A DNA stretch of 64,000 nucleotides from an uncultured Pseudomonadota bacterium (GTDB taxonomy: Bacteria > Pseudomonadota > Gammaproteobacteria > Burkholderiales > Usitatibacteraceae). The stretch is from NCBI GenBank assembly GCA_937898635.1, contig CALEJW010000045.1, forward strand, positions 19,048 to 83,047, written 5' to 3'. Made by a program: the position numbers and the translations under genes. The notes under the pieces are model-generated. The model had not been told where the DNA came from. It saw nothing but the letters and a program-made list of their open reading frames with translations, and made no database searches. Of the stretch, positions 10,286 through 19,375 are shown in pieces. How positions within the stretch are numbered: position 1 is the first letter of the stretch; each line of letters opens with the position of its first letter.

Positions 10286-11224
10286 GTGACCGCCTACGTA
10301 ATCCGACGAATGTGGCAGATGATCCCGACGCTCGCTGGCGTGATCCTGCTCATCTTCTTCCTGTTCAACTGGGTGGGGGGCGACCCCGCGCAGGTTCTCG
10401 CCGGGAAGATCTCCAACCCCGAGCAGATCGCGAACATCCGGAAGCAATTGGGCGTCGACCAGCCCTACTGGTACCAGCTCTGGGTGTTCGTGCAGCAGGT
10501 CTTCACCTTCGACTTCGGGCGCAGCTGGTCCACCAACGAGGAGGTCTCGCGCATCCTCCTCACGCGGGTCGGGCCCACGCTCACCATCATGGTGCCGGTG
10601 CTCCTGATCGAGACCACGCTCGCGGTGGTCTTCGCGATCATGGTGGCCTATGTGCGCGGCAGCCTCACCGACCGCACGATCATGGTGATCTGCACCACCG
10701 CCATGTCCATCAGCTTTCTCGTCTACATCATCTTCGGGCAGTGGCTCTTCGGCTTCATCCTCGGCTGGTTCCCCGTGCAGGGCTGGAGCGAGAGCTACTG
10801 GCGCAACCTCACCAACTACGCGCCGCTGCCCATCATGCTGGCGATCTTCGTGGGCCTCGCCCCGCAGCTGCGGCTCTACCGCTCGTTCTTCCTCGAGGAG
10901 ATCAACCAGGACTACGTGCGCACCGCGCGCGCCAAGGGCCTGCCGGAGAAGAAGGTGATGATGAAGCACGTGCTGAGGAACGCCCTCATCCCCATCCTCA
11001 CGAACGTCGGCATCTACCTGCCCAGCGTCTTCGTCGGCTCCTTCCTCCTCGAGGTCTTCTTCTCGATCCCGGGGCTGGGGCGCGAGATCGTGACGGCGGT
11101 GAACCGCAGCGACTTCCCGGTGATCAAGGCGGTGACGGTCTACCTCGCCGTGCTCACCATGTTCGTGAACCTGCTGGTCGACGTGATGTACAAGCTCGTC
11201 GACCCGCGCGTGTCCTTCAAGTGA
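10286..11224 (+). CDS. Peptide-type ABC transporter permease (DppB/OppB/YejB family)
   Basis: First membrane subunit of the importer, 312 residues with about six membrane segments. It begins with the family signature (YVIRRMWQMIPTLAGVILLIF). The cytoplasmic EAA loop that contacts the ATPase is at about residues 205-235 (DYVRTARAKGLPEKKVMMKHV). It ends with the typical YKLVDPRVSFK. The start is GTG 10286, preceded by AAGGAG at 10273-10278. The next permease begins 7 nt after its stop, so the two are certainly co-expressed. Confidence 0.93.
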   Translation: MTAYVIRRMWQMIPTLAGVILLIFFLFNWVGGDPAQVLAGKISNPEQIANIRKQLGVDQPYWYQLWVFVQQVFTFDFGRSWSTNEEVSRILLTRVGPTLTIMVPVLLIETTLAVVFAIMVAYVRGSLTDRTIMVICTTAMSISFLVYIIFGQWLFGFILGWFPVQGWSESYWRNLTNYAPLPIMLAIFVGLAPQLRLYRSFFLEEINQDYVRTARAKGLPEKKVMMKHVLRNALIPILTNVGIYLPSVFVGSFLLEVFFSIPGLGREIVTAVNRSDFPVIKAVTVYLAVLTMFVNLLVDVMYKLVDPRVSFK

Positions 11225-11231
11225 GGCCCGC

Positions 11232-12284
11232 ATGAGCGCCGTTCTCCCCCGCAACGCCCCGCCCGTGATGCAGGAATCCCCGGGCCTGTGGATCCTCGCG
11301 TGGCGCCGCCTGCTGAACGACCGCGTGGGCGTCATCTGCCTCGCGGTGGTCGCCGCCTACCTCGCGATGATGCTCGCCTCCTTCACGGGGCTCGTCGCCG
11401 GCGACTGGAACAAGGAAAAGGGCGTCTCCTACGCCAACCCCGCCTTCCTCGCCGGGGCGGAGAACCTCGAGGCGAGGGAGGTCACCAACAAGGACGCGAG
11501 CACGCGGGCCAAGCCCGTCGATCTCTCGGACATCGACCCGCTCGCGCCGCGCTACAAGGAGTGGGAGGAGCGCGCGGCGAAGATCGCGGTGACCGAGACC
11601 CGCCGGTCCGAGACGCTCCCCTTCGGCGGCGACAAGTGGGGACGCGACGTGCTGGCCAAGGCGGTCAAGGGCTCCGAGGTGTCGATCTTCGTGGGCCTCA
11701 CCGCCGCGCTCTTCGCGACCCTCATCGGCACCGTGCTCGGCGCGATGGCGGGCTACTGGGGCGGGCGGGTGAACGACTTCCTGGAGTGGTTCTACAACAT
11801 CTTCACCTCGATCCCCTACATCCTCCTCATCCTCGCCTTCGCGGCGGTGTTCAAGCGCGGCCTGGACACGATCATCGTGATCCTCGCCCTCACGGGCTGG
11901 ACGGGCATCTACCGCCTGGTGCGCGCGGAGTACATCAAGCACTGCGGCCGCGAGTACGTGAAGGCGGCGCAGGCGATCGGCGCCTCGCACCTGTCGCGCA
12001 TGTTCATCCACATCCTGCCCAACGCGAGCCACGTGATCCTGGTGCAGCTCTCCCAGCACGTGGTGAGCTTCATCAAGGCGGAGGTGATCCTCTCCTTCCT
12101 GGGCCTGGGCGTGCCGGTGGACATGGTGTCCTGGGGAACGATGCTCGCCGAGGCGCAGAACGAGCTCGTGATCGGCAAGTGGTGGCAGCTCTTCGCCGCG
12201 GGCGCGAGCATGGCGATCCTGGTGACCGCCTTCTCGATGCTCACCGACAGCCTGCGCGACGCGCTGGATCCGAAGCTCAAGTGA
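11232..12284 (+). CDS. Peptide-type ABC transporter permease (DppC/OppC/YejE family)
   Basis: Second membrane subunit, 350 residues. The N-terminal segment (WRRLLNDRVGVICLAVVAAYL) is followed by a long charged periplasmic stretch of about 90 residues. Then come FGGDKWGRDVLAKAVKGSEVS, five more membrane segments, and the EAA loop (EYVKAAQAIGASHLSRMFIHI). It ends in LRDALDPKLK, typical of the family. The insertion after the first membrane segment makes it about 50 residues longer than DppC and closer to YejE. It pairs with the permease just upstream and the fused ATPase just downstream. Confidence 0.93.
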   Translation: MSAVLPRNAPPVMQESPGLWILAWRRLLNDRVGVICLAVVAAYLAMMLASFTGLVAGDWNKEKGVSYANPAFLAGAENLEAREVTNKDASTRAKPVDLSDIDPLAPRYKEWEERAAKIAVTETRRSETLPFGGDKWGRDVLAKAVKGSEVSIFVGLTAALFATLIGTVLGAMAGYWGGRVNDFLEWFYNIFTSIPYILLILAFAAVFKRGLDTIIVILALTGWTGIYRLVRAEYIKHCGREYVKAAQAIGASHLSRMFIHILPNASHVILVQLSQHVVSFIKAEVILSFLGLGVPVDMVSWGTMLAEAQNELVIGKWWQLFAAGASMAILVTAFSMLTDSLRDALDPKLK

Positions 12285-12301
12285 ACCCGGGGACGACGAG
12301 C

Positions 12302-14002
12302 ATGGCGAACGAACAGAATCTCCTGCGGGTCCAGGACCTGCGGGTCAGCTTCCGCATCGACCGGCACACGACCTTCGAGGCGGTGAAGGGGATCTCCTTC
12401 GACATCCCCACGCACCGGATCGTGGCCCTCGTGGGCGAGTCGGGCAGCGGCAAGTCCGTCTCCGCGATGTCGATCCTGGGCCTGCTCCCGGAGAACGCGA
12501 TCGTGCCCGCCGGGAGCCGGATCCTCTACGGCGGCGCCGACCTCCTCAAGGCCCCGGAGGAGCGCCTGCAGGACATCCGCGGCAAGGACATCTCGGTGAT
12601 CTTCCAGGAGCCGATGACCTCGCTCAACCCCGTGTTCCCGGTGGGCGAGCAGATCGGCGAGGTGCTGCGGCTGCACATGGGGCTCTCCCCGAAGGCGGCC
12701 GCCGCGCGCGCGGTCGAGCTCCTCGGCGAGGTCGGCATCCCGGAGCCGCAGCTTCGCGCGAGGAGTTTTCCCCACGAGCTCTCGGGCGGGCAGCAGCAGC
12801 GGGTCATGATCGCGATGGCGATCGCCTGCGAGCCCAAGCTCCTCATCGCCGACGAGCCCACCACCGCGCTCGACGTGACCATCCAGAAGCAGATCCTCGA
12901 GCTCATGGCGAGGCTGCAGGAGAAGCACCACATGTCGGTGCTCTTCATCACCCACGACCTGGGCGTCGTGGGCGAGATCGCCGACCACGTGGTGGTGATG
13001 CAGGAGGGCGCGGTCCAGGAGCAGGGACCGGTGCGCGACATCTTCGAGCGCCCGCAGCACCCCTACACCAAGGCGCTCCTCGCCTGCCGGCCGCGCCTGG
13101 ACCGCCGGCCGATGCGCCTTCCCGTGATCGACGACTTCCTGAAGGAGGGCGGGCTCGCGAACTACGACGAGCGCCCGCGCGGCGTGAAGGAGGGCGACGC
13201 GGTGATCCTGGAAGCCAGGAGCCTCAACAAGACCTTCTTCCTGAAGGAGGGGTTCTTCGGCAAGAAGGCGGTGCCGGCGGTGAAGGACGTGAACTTCCGC
13301 CTCGCCCGCGGCAAGACGCTGGGGCTGGTGGGGGAATCGGGCTCGGGCAAGACCACGGTCGGGCTCACCCTCATGCGCCTTCACGACGCCACGAGCGGCG
13401 AGGTGCTCTTCGAGGGCAAGAACCTCCTCGCGCTCTCGGACCGGGAGATGATGGCCTACCGCCGGCGCATCCAGATCATCTTCCAGAACCCGTACGCCTC
13501 CCTCAACCCGCGCTTCACGATCGGCAACATCCTCACCGAGCCCATGAAGATCCACGGGATCGGCGCCAGCCAGAAGGAGCGCGTGGACCTCGCCTTCGAG
13601 ATGCTCTCGAAGGTCGGGCTGCACCCGTCCTCGTTCTACAAGTACCCGCACGAGTTCTCGGGCGGGCAGCGCCAGCGCATCGCCATCGCCCGCTGCCTCA
13701 CGATGAAGCCGGACGTCCTCATCTGCGACGAGTCGGTCTCCGCGCTCGACGTGTCGGTGCAGGCGCAGGTGCTGAACCTCCTCCAGGACCTCCAGGACGA
13801 GTTCAACCTCTCCTACATCTTCATCTCCCACGACCTCGCCGTGGTGAAGTACATCTCCGACGAGATCATGGTGATGAACCAGGGCGAGATCGTGGAGATC
13901 GCGAACGCCGACGAGATCTACCTGAACCCCCGGCAGGAATACACGAGGAAGCTCCTCGCCTCGATCCCGCGCGGCTGGAGCGCCTCCCGGGCCGCGGCCT
14001 GA
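12302..14002 (+). CDS. Fused double ATP-binding subunit of the peptide ABC transporter (DppD-DppF / YejF-like)
   Basis: Energises the importer. Two ATPase cassettes are fused in one 566-residue chain. Domain 1 has Walker A GESGSGKS (45-52), signature LSGGQQQRV and Walker B LLIADEPT. Domain 2 has Walker A GESGSGKT (344-351), signature FSGGQRQRIAIARC and Walker B VLICDESVSALDVS. Each domain ends with the C-terminal segment seen in oligopeptide ATPases (HPYTKALLA; NPRQEYTRKLLASIPR). The start is ATG 12302, 17 nt after the second permease. All catalytic motifs are intact. The fusion resembles YejF and GsiA, and one chain can serve both permeases. Confidence 0.94.
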   Translation: MANEQNLLRVQDLRVSFRIDRHTTFEAVKGISFDIPTHRIVALVGESGSGKSVSAMSILGLLPENAIVPAGSRILYGGADLLKAPEERLQDIRGKDISVIFQEPMTSLNPVFPVGEQIGEVLRLHMGLSPKAAAARAVELLGEVGIPEPQLRARSFPHELSGGQQQRVMIAMAIACEPKLLIADEPTTALDVTIQKQILELMARLQEKHHMSVLFITHDLGVVGEIADHVVVMQEGAVQEQGPVRDIFERPQHPYTKALLACRPRLDRRPMRLPVIDDFLKEGGLANYDERPRGVKEGDAVILEARSLNKTFFLKEGFFGKKAVPAVKDVNFRLARGKTLGLVGESGSGKTTVGLTLMRLHDATSGEVLFEGKNLLALSDREMMAYRRRIQIIFQNPYASLNPRFTIGNILTEPMKIHGIGASQKERVDLAFEMLSKVGLHPSSFYKYPHEFSGGQRQRIAIARCLTMKPDVLICDESVSALDVSVQAQVLNLLQDLQDEFNLSYIFISHDLAVVKYISDEIMVMNQGEIVEIANADEIYLNPRQEYTRKLLASIPRGWSASRAAA

Positions 14003-14022
14003 GCCGGACTCGGGAGCCCGCG

Positions 14023-15996
14023 ATGAGCGTCCTGGGGAGGATCGCCGGACTGCCCCTCGCCCTCGCGCTGGCGGCGGCCCAGGCCGCCCCGCCCGAGCGC
14101 CCCCTCATCGGCACCTACGACGCGGCCACGGTGACGCGCCTGTGCGACGAGGGAATCGCGCGGGCGAAGGACGCCCTCGCGGCGATGGAGGCGAGGAAGG
14201 GCGGGGCCGGCTTCTTCGACGAGTGGAACCGGCTGCAGATCCGGATCGAGGACGTGGTGAATCCCATCTACCTGATGGGCAGCGTCCACCCCGACAAGAC
14301 GGTGCGCGACGCGGCCGACCCCTGCCTCACGCGCTACACCACGCTTTCGACGGAGATCTTCCAGAGCGAGAAGCTCTTCGCGCGCGTGAAGGCCGCGCGG
14401 ACGGCCAACGCGAGGCAGGCGAAGCTGCAGAAGGACCTCGTCGAGGGCTTCGAGGACTCGGGCGTGGCGCTCCCGCCGGACAAGCGAGCGCGCGCGAAGG
14501 AGATCTTCGACCGGCTGGAGCTGCTGCGCCAGGAATACGACCAGCGCATCCGCGACGACCCGACGAAGGTGACGGTGACGCCCGCGGAGATGGAGGGCAT
14601 GCCCGAGGCGTACGTGAAGGCGCAGAAGAAGGACGGCGAGGGCAACTTCGTGCTCGGCCTGGACTATCCCGCCTACGCGCCCTTCCTGGCGGGGGCGAGG
14701 AGCGAGGCGGCGCGCAAGCGCTACTACACGGCCAAGCTGCGCGAGGGTGGCGAGGAGAACCTCGCGCGCCTGGACGAGATCTTCCGGCTGAGGAAGGAGC
14801 TCGCGGGGCTCTATGGACTGCCGAGCTTCGCGCACTACTCGCTTCGCCGGAAGATGGCCGGCACGCCCGGCGCGGTGGAGAAGTTCCTCGCCGAGGTGAA
14901 GTCCGCGGTCCGGAGCGTGGAGGCGCGCGAGCTGGACGAACTGCGCGCCGCGAAGGCCGCGGAGGAGGGCAAGGACGCCGCCGCGACGTCCTTCGGCCGC
15001 TGGGACCTCTTCTACTGGCAGGAGCGCGTGCGCAAGGCGCGCTTCGCGGTCGACCAGGAGGAGATGCGCCGGTACTTCCCGACGGGAAAGGCGGTCGCGT
15101 TCACGCTGCTCCTGTCCGAGACGCTCTACGGGGTGAAGTTCACCGAGCGCAAGGTGCCGGTGTGGCATCCCGAGGTGCGCTACTTCGACGTGACCGACGC
15201 GGCGTCGGGCGCCTTCCTCTCGGGTTTCTACCTGGATCTCTTTCCCCGCGAGGGCAAGTACAACCACGCCGCGGCATTTCCGGTGCGCGGCGCGAGCCTC
15301 GCCGCGAAGCGCACCCCGGTGTCGGTGCTCGTGACGAACTTCAACCGCACCGGCCTCGACCCGGAGGAGATGGAGACGCTCCTGCACGAGTTCGGCCACG
15401 TGCTGCACGGCGTGCTGTCGAGGACGGACTACGTCACCCACGCGGGCACGAGCACGCCCGGCGACTTCGTCGAGGCCCCCTCGCAGATGTTCGAGGAGTG
15501 GGTCCGGCGGGAGCAGCCGCTCGCGCTCATGGCGAAGGTCTGCCCCGGGTGCCCGCGCCTGGGCAAGGAGGACATCGAGCGCCTCGCGGCCGCGCGCCGC
15601 TTCGGCAAGGGCATCCTCTACGCCCGGCAATGGCTCTACGCGGCCTTCGACATGGCGCTCTCGACCGGGCCGCAGCCCGCGATGGCGGCGTGGAAGCGCC
15701 TGGAAGCCGGGACGCCGCTCGGCTTCGTGGAAGGGACGTACTTCCCGGCGTCCTTCAGCCACATCGCGTCGAACTACGCCGCGGGCTACTACGGCTACAT
15801 GTGGTCGCAGGCGATCGCGCTCGACATGCTCTCGGCCTTCTCGAAGGACATGCTCGACGCGAAGGTCGGCCGGCGCTACCGCGAGGCGATCCTCTCCCAG
15901 GGCGGGCAGCGCGAGCCGGCCGACATGGTGAGGAAATTCCTCGGCCGCGAGCCTTCGAGCGACGCCTTCTTCGCGGAGATCACGGGGCGGCGCTAG
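14023..15996 (+). CDS. Exported M3-family zinc metallopeptidase (thimet-oligopeptidase-like)
   Basis: Zinc oligopeptidase expected to cut short peptides. It has 657 residues with an N-terminal signal-like segment (LGRIAGLPLALALAAAQAA). The M3 zinc site is complete: HEFGH at 455-459, and the third ligand Glu484 in FVEAPSQMFEEW, 29 residues after the first His as in neurolysin. It begins 20 nt after the transporter ATPase on the same strand. This suggests periplasmic trimming of peptides delivered to or competing for the binding proteins, which is an inference. Most bacterial M3 enzymes (PrlC, Dcp) are cytoplasmic, so the signal peptide is notable. Confidence 0.88.
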   Translation: MSVLGRIAGLPLALALAAAQAAPPERPLIGTYDAATVTRLCDEGIARAKDALAAMEARKGGAGFFDEWNRLQIRIEDVVNPIYLMGSVHPDKTVRDAADPCLTRYTTLSTEIFQSEKLFARVKAARTANARQAKLQKDLVEGFEDSGVALPPDKRARAKEIFDRLELLRQEYDQRIRDDPTKVTVTPAEMEGMPEAYVKAQKKDGEGNFVLGLDYPAYAPFLAGARSEAARKRYYTAKLREGGEENLARLDEIFRLRKELAGLYGLPSFAHYSLRRKMAGTPGAVEKFLAEVKSAVRSVEARELDELRAAKAAEEGKDAAATSFGRWDLFYWQERVRKARFAVDQEEMRRYFPTGKAVAFTLLLSETLYGVKFTERKVPVWHPEVRYFDVTDAASGAFLSGFYLDLFPREGKYNHAAAFPVRGASLAAKRTPVSVLVTNFNRTGLDPEEMETLLHEFGHVLHGVLSRTDYVTHAGTSTPGDFVEAPSQMFEEWVRREQPLALMAKVCPGCPRLGKEDIERLAAARRFGKGILYARQWLYAAFDMALSTGPQPAMAAWKRLEAGTPLGFVEGTYFPASFSHIASNYAAGYYGYMWSQAIALDMLSAFSKDMLDAKVGRRYREAILSQGGQREPADMVRKFLGREPSSDAFFAEITGRR

Positions 15997-16047
15997 CGCG
16001 CGCGATTCACCTGCGGCGCGCGCGGGCTTTCGGGCGCCCGTTGGCCG

Positions 16048-16053
16048 TATAAT
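16048..16053 (+). promoter_or_regulatory. -10 box (TATAAT) of sodB
   Basis: TATAAT within GCCGTATAATTTCC lies 38 nt upstream of the sodB start, in the 95-nt gap after the M3 peptidase gene. No clear -35 was found. Confidence 0.55.
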
Positions 16054-16091
16054 TTCCCTTCCCCCGAATACCTTCCCACCGGAGACCTCCC

Positions 16092-16685
16092 ATGTTCACG
16101 CTCATGGCGCTTCCCTACGCCGACAACGCGCTCGCACCCGTCATCTCCGCCAACACGCTCGGCTTCCACCACGGCAAGCACCACAAGACCTACGTGGACA
16201 ACCTGAACAACCTGGTGAAGGGGACGGAGCTCGAGGGCAAGTCGCTCGAGGACGTGGTGATGGCGACCGCGGGCAAGGCGGACAAGGCGCCGCTCTTCAA
16301 CAATTCCGCGCAGATCTGGAACCACGACTTCTACTGGAAGAGCCTCAAGCCGGGCGGCGGCGGCACGCCCACGGGCAGGATCGCCGACAAGCTGAACGAG
16401 TCCTTCGGCAGCTTCGAGGAGTTCAGGAAGCAGATGTCGGCGACCACGATCTCGCAGTTCGGCAGCGGCTGGGGCTGGCTCGTGGCCGACGGCGCCGGCA
16501 AGCTCAAGGTGGTGAAGACGGGCAACGCGGAAGTGCCGATGTCCCAGGGCCTGAAGCCCCTGCTCACCATCGACGTGTGGGAGCACGCCTACTACCTCGA
16601 CCACCAGAACCGTCGCGCCGACTACGTGAACGCGGTGATCGACAAGCTCCTCGACTGGGAATTCGCGGCCGCGAACCTCGGCTAG
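16092..16685 (+). CDS. sodB: Superoxide dismutase, iron type
   Basis: Cytoplasmic enzyme converting superoxide to hydrogen peroxide and oxygen. The 197-residue product is the normal Fe/Mn SOD length. Metal ligands are all present: His26 (in FHHGKHHKTYV), His78 (in WNHDFYW), Asp161 and His165 (in DVWEHAYYLDHQN). ALPYADNALAP and the FGSGWGWL segment favour the Fe type. The start at 16092 has GGAG at 16081-16084; the internal ATG at 16104 would also fit the family. It stands as a single gene with its own promoter. The convergent mltD begins 39 nt beyond its stop. Confidence 0.95.
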   Translation: MFTLMALPYADNALAPVISANTLGFHHGKHHKTYVDNLNNLVKGTELEGKSLEDVVMATAGKADKAPLFNNSAQIWNHDFYWKSLKPGGGGTPTGRIADKLNESFGSFEEFRKQMSATTISQFGSGWGWLVADGAGKLKVVKTGNAEVPMSQGLKPLLTIDVWEHAYYLDHQNRRADYVNAVIDKLLDWEFAAANLG

Positions 16686-16724
16686 CGCCCTGCGGCGACC
16701 GGGGACGCTGCCCGTTCCCCGCGC

Positions 16725-18011
16725 CTACTGCAGGCGAAGGCGCAGGCCCGGCTGGATGATCGCGCGGGCCGAGAGGTTGTTCAGCTGCAGCAGGTCCGGG
16801 ACGTCGCGGCCGAATTGCCGCGCGATGCCGTAGACGGTGTCGCCCGACTTCACCGTGTAATAGCCGCCGGGGGACGCGACGGGTTTCGCGCCGTCCGGGC
16901 CGCGGCCGGGCACGAGGATCGGCTGGGAGGCGGTGAGGCGGCCCTTGCGGTTCACGTGCAGGTTGTTCGCGTGGCGCAGCGCCGCGCCGGAAAGCCCGTG
17001 CCGGCGCGCGATCGCGTCCACGCTCTCGCCCCTGCGCCCCTGGATCGTCTTCCAGGTGACCAGCGGGCGGTCCCAGTTCTCCAGGTTCTCGCGGAAGAGC
17101 TCCGCCTTGTCCAGCGGCAGGACGAGCGTGCCGGCCTGCGCCATCGCCACGGGCTTGTTGTGGGACGGGTTGAGGGCGATGAACTCGTCCTCCGGCATGC
17201 CCGCGAGGCTCGCGGCGAGCTTCACGTCGATCCTCGCGGGCGCCTCGACCGTCGTGAAGTAGGGCTGGTCCGGGATCGACTCGAGCTCGACCCCGTACAG
17301 GCCCGGCGCGAGCACGATGTTCTTCACCGCCACGAGCTTCGGCACGTAGTTCGTCGTCTCCGGGGGGAGCTTGAGGTCGAGGTAGCCGGTGGGCAGCCCG
17401 CGCCGCTGGTTGGCGGCGATCGCGCGCCCGACGCAGCCCTCGCCGCAGTTGTAGGCCGCGAGCGCGAGTTCCCAGTTCCCGAACATGTCGTGCAGCTTCT
17501 GCAGGTAGTTGAGCGCGGCGTCCGTCGCGGCCACGATGTCGCGGCGGTTGTCCTTGAACCAGTCCTGCGCGAGGCCGTAGTTGCGCCCCGTGGAGGGGAT
17601 GAACTGCCACAGGCCCGAGGCCTTCGAGCGCGAGTAGGCGTGGGGGTTGAAGGCGCTCTCGACCACCGGCAGCAGGGCGATCTCCGTGGGCATGCCGCGC
17701 TTCTCGACCTCCTCGACGATGTAGTGCAGGTAGCGGCTGCCGCGGTCGACGAAGCGCCGGATGTAGTCGGGACGGTTCGCGTACCAGGTCTCGTGCTCCA
17801 GGACGAGCGGGGAGTCGAGCGGCTCGAGGAGGAAGCCCTTGCGCACGCGTTGCCAGAGATCGGGGTCCGGCATCGGCACCGCGGGCTCCTCGAAGGCGTC
17901 CGGGATCGCGACGGCCGCAGCCGCGCGCAAGGCGGGCGGGGAGGCGAGGGCGCCGAGCGAGGCCATCGCGGCACCGGCCGCCAGGATCTTCAGAACCCGC
18001 TTCGAAATCAT
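16725..18011 (-). CDS. mltD: Membrane-bound lytic murein transglycosylase D with LysM
   Basis: Cleaves peptidoglycan glycan strands in the periplasm. It has 428 residues: a signal sequence (KRVLKILAAGAAMASLGALA) and an SLT domain with catalytic Glu118 (LPVVESAFNPHAYSRSKASG) and the GLWQFIPSTGRNYG and AYNCGEG motifs. A degenerate LysM-like segment at about 325-370 and a clear C-terminal LysM (YTVKSGDTVYGIARQFG) complete it. The only LysM of full strength is the last one; E. coli MltD carries two. The gene has no visible Shine-Dalgarno, and a -10-like AATAAT lies 7 nt before the ATG in an AT-rich stretch. Confidence 0.93.
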   Translation of the reverse strand: MISKRVLKILAAGAAMASLGALASPPALRAAAAVAIPDAFEEPAVPMPDPDLWQRVRKGFLLEPLDSPLVLEHETWYANRPDYIRRFVDRGSRYLHYIVEEVEKRGMPTEIALLPVVESAFNPHAYSRSKASGLWQFIPSTGRNYGLAQDWFKDNRRDIVAATDAALNYLQKLHDMFGNWELALAAYNCGEGCVGRAIAANQRRGLPTGYLDLKLPPETTNYVPKLVAVKNIVLAPGLYGVELESIPDQPYFTTVEAPARIDVKLAASLAGMPEDEFIALNPSHNKPVAMAQAGTLVLPLDKAELFRENLENWDRPLVTWKTIQGRRGESVDAIARRHGLSGAALRHANNLHVNRKGRLTASQPILVPGRGPDGAKPVASPGGYYTVKSGDTVYGIARQFGRDVPDLLQLNNLSARAIIQPGLRLRLQ

Positions 18012-18018
18012 CGTGTTA

Positions 18019-18024
18019 ATTATT
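18019..18024 (-). promoter_or_regulatory. -10-like box (AATAAT) immediately before mltD
   Basis: On the minus strand AATAAT ends 7 nt before the mltD ATG, within an AT-rich stretch (18012-18046) that is exceptional in this GC-rich window. With a start point about 7 nt downstream the mRNA would begin at or next to the ATG. The same stretch holds ATATCCAT (18039 to 18032, minus strand), the octamer also found twice upstream of cysI. Confidence 0.4.
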
Positions 18025-18068
18025 GTTTTCTATGGATATTTTGATGCTACGCCCGAGTGGCCCGGGCG

Positions 18069-18602
18069 TCAATCGTCCCCTCGTGACCGCTCGCCCCCGC
18101 CGGGCAGCCGGCCCGGGCCTTCGCGGCCCGCCAGCGCCGAGAACTCGGGCCGCGTCATCCGCACGAGCTGCCACTCCGGCAGGAGCCTTCCGCCGAGGGA
18201 CTCGTAGAAACGGATCGACGGCTCGTTCCAGTCGAGGACGCGCCATTCGAAGCGGCCGCAGTCGCGCTCGACCGCGAGTGCGGCGAGGTGGCGAAGCAGC
18301 GACTTGCCCACGCCCAGCCCGCGATGCGCGGGTTCGACGAAGAGGTCCTCGAGGTAGATGCCCGGGCGGCAGAGGAAGGTCGAGAAGGTCGTGAAGAAGA
18401 GCGCGAATCCGATGGCCCGGCCGCCGCGCTCGGCCATGACCGCCTCGCAGGCCGGCCGCGAGCCGAAGAGGGCCGCGTGGAGCGCTTCCGGCGTCGGCGC
18501 GGCCTGGTGCGCGAGCTTCTCGTAGTCGGCCAGCGCGAGGATGAGGCGGTTCAGGTCCCCGCAGTCCGCGGGCGCGGCGGGGCGAAGGCTGAAGTCCGCC
18601 AT
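18069..18602 (-). CDS. GNAT-family N-acetyltransferase
   Basis: Acetyl-CoA-dependent acetyltransferase of unknown substrate, 177 residues. Visible GNAT features are the start FSLRPAAPADCGDLNRLI, the beta-4 strand followed by the acetyl-CoA loop (LEDLFVEPAHRGLGVGKSLLRHLA), and the C-terminal strand and helix (RVLDWNEPSIRFYESLGG). This arrangement resembles the diamine/thialysine acetyltransferase branch (SAT-like LEDLFV motif). The start ATG at 18602 lies 5 nt after gloB, so the two share a transcript. About 20 C-terminal residues are Gly/Arg/Asp-rich and probably disordered. Confidence 0.85.
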   Translation of the reverse strand: MADFSLRPAAPADCGDLNRLILALADYEKLAHQAAPTPEALHAALFGSRPACEAVMAERGGRAIGFALFFTTFSTFLCRPGIYLEDLFVEPAHRGLGVGKSLLRHLAALAVERDCGRFEWRVLDWNEPSIRFYESLGGRLLPEWQLVRMTRPEFSALAGREGPGRLPGGGERSRGDD

Positions 18603-18607
18603 GCCGG

Positions 18608-19375
18608 CTAGCGGAAGCCGTTCTTCCATTCGCGCACCGCGGCGAAGACTTCGACGGGGGTGGCGAGCGGGCGGCCCGCGCGGGCCGAGGCCGAGGCGAT
18701 GACCTCGGGCCGGTCCCAGCGCAGGAAGGGATTGGTGTCGAGCTCCTCGGCGATGGTCGAGGGCACGGTCGGGCGGCCCCTCGCCCGGGCGGCCGCGTCG
18801 CGCGCCTGCCTCGCGGCGAGCCTCGCGTTGCCCGGCTCGACGGCGAGCGCGAAGCGCAGGTTCGCGAGCGTGTACTCGTGGGCGCAATAGACGCGCGTGC
18901 CGCCGGGAAGCCGCGCGAGCTTCGCGAGGGAATCCTGCATCTGCGCGGGCGTGCCCTCGAAGAGCCGGCCGCAGCCCCCGGCGAAAAGGGTGTCGCCGCA
19001 GAAGACGAAGCCCTCGCCCGCGTAGGCGATGTGTCCGGCCGTGTGGCCCGGCACCTCCATCACCTCGAGCGCGAGGTCCAGGCCGGGAACGGCGATGCGC
19101 TCGCCGCCGCGAAGCCGCCTCGTGAGCCCGGCGATCGACTCGCCCGCGGGACCGAACGCCTCGCATCGCCAGCGCGCCTTGAGCGCCTCGAGGCCGCCGA
19201 CGTGGTCGCCATGGTGGTGCGTGGCGAGGATGGCGGTGAGCGTGAGGGCGTTTCGCTCGAGGAAGTCCTGCACGGGCGCGGCGTCTCCCGGGTCCACGAC
19301 CGCGGCGTGCCGGCCGTCGTGGACGACCCAGAGATAGTTGTCCTCGAAGGCCGGAACGGGGTCGATCTGCACCAT
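18608..19375 (-). CDS. gloB: Hydroxyacylglutathione hydrolase (glyoxalase II)
   Basis: Second enzyme of methylglyoxal detoxification, hydrolysing S-lactoylglutathione to D-lactate and glutathione. It is a metallo-beta-lactamase fold of 255 residues. The metal motif THHHGDH (residues 52-58) is intact, with later His and Asp ligands (PGHTAGHIAY, FCGDTLF) and the GloB-specific C-terminal part (CAHEYTLANLRFA; WDRPEVI). It is divergent from the methyltransferase gene with only 26 nt between the two starts, a common arrangement in betaproteobacteria. No Shine-Dalgarno is visible before its ATG. Confidence 0.95.
   Translation of the reverse strand: MVQIDPVPAFEDNYLWVVHDGRHAAVVDPGDAAPVQDFLERNALTLTAILATHHHGDHVGGLEALKARWRCEAFGPAGESIAGLTRRLRGGERIAVPGLDLALEVMEVPGHTAGHIAYAGEGFVFCGDTLFAGGCGRLFEGTPAQMQDSLAKLARLPGGTRVYCAHEYTLANLRFALAVEPGNARLAARQARDAAARARGRPTVPSTIAEELDTNPFLRWDRPEVIASASARAGRPLATPVEVFAAVREWKNGFR

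Noticed and set aside
18049..18069. Stem-loop ACGCCCG/CGGGCGT at the end of the GNAT gene
   Set aside because: Only 7 bp and not followed by T residues on the minus strand; could be chance in GC-rich DNA.
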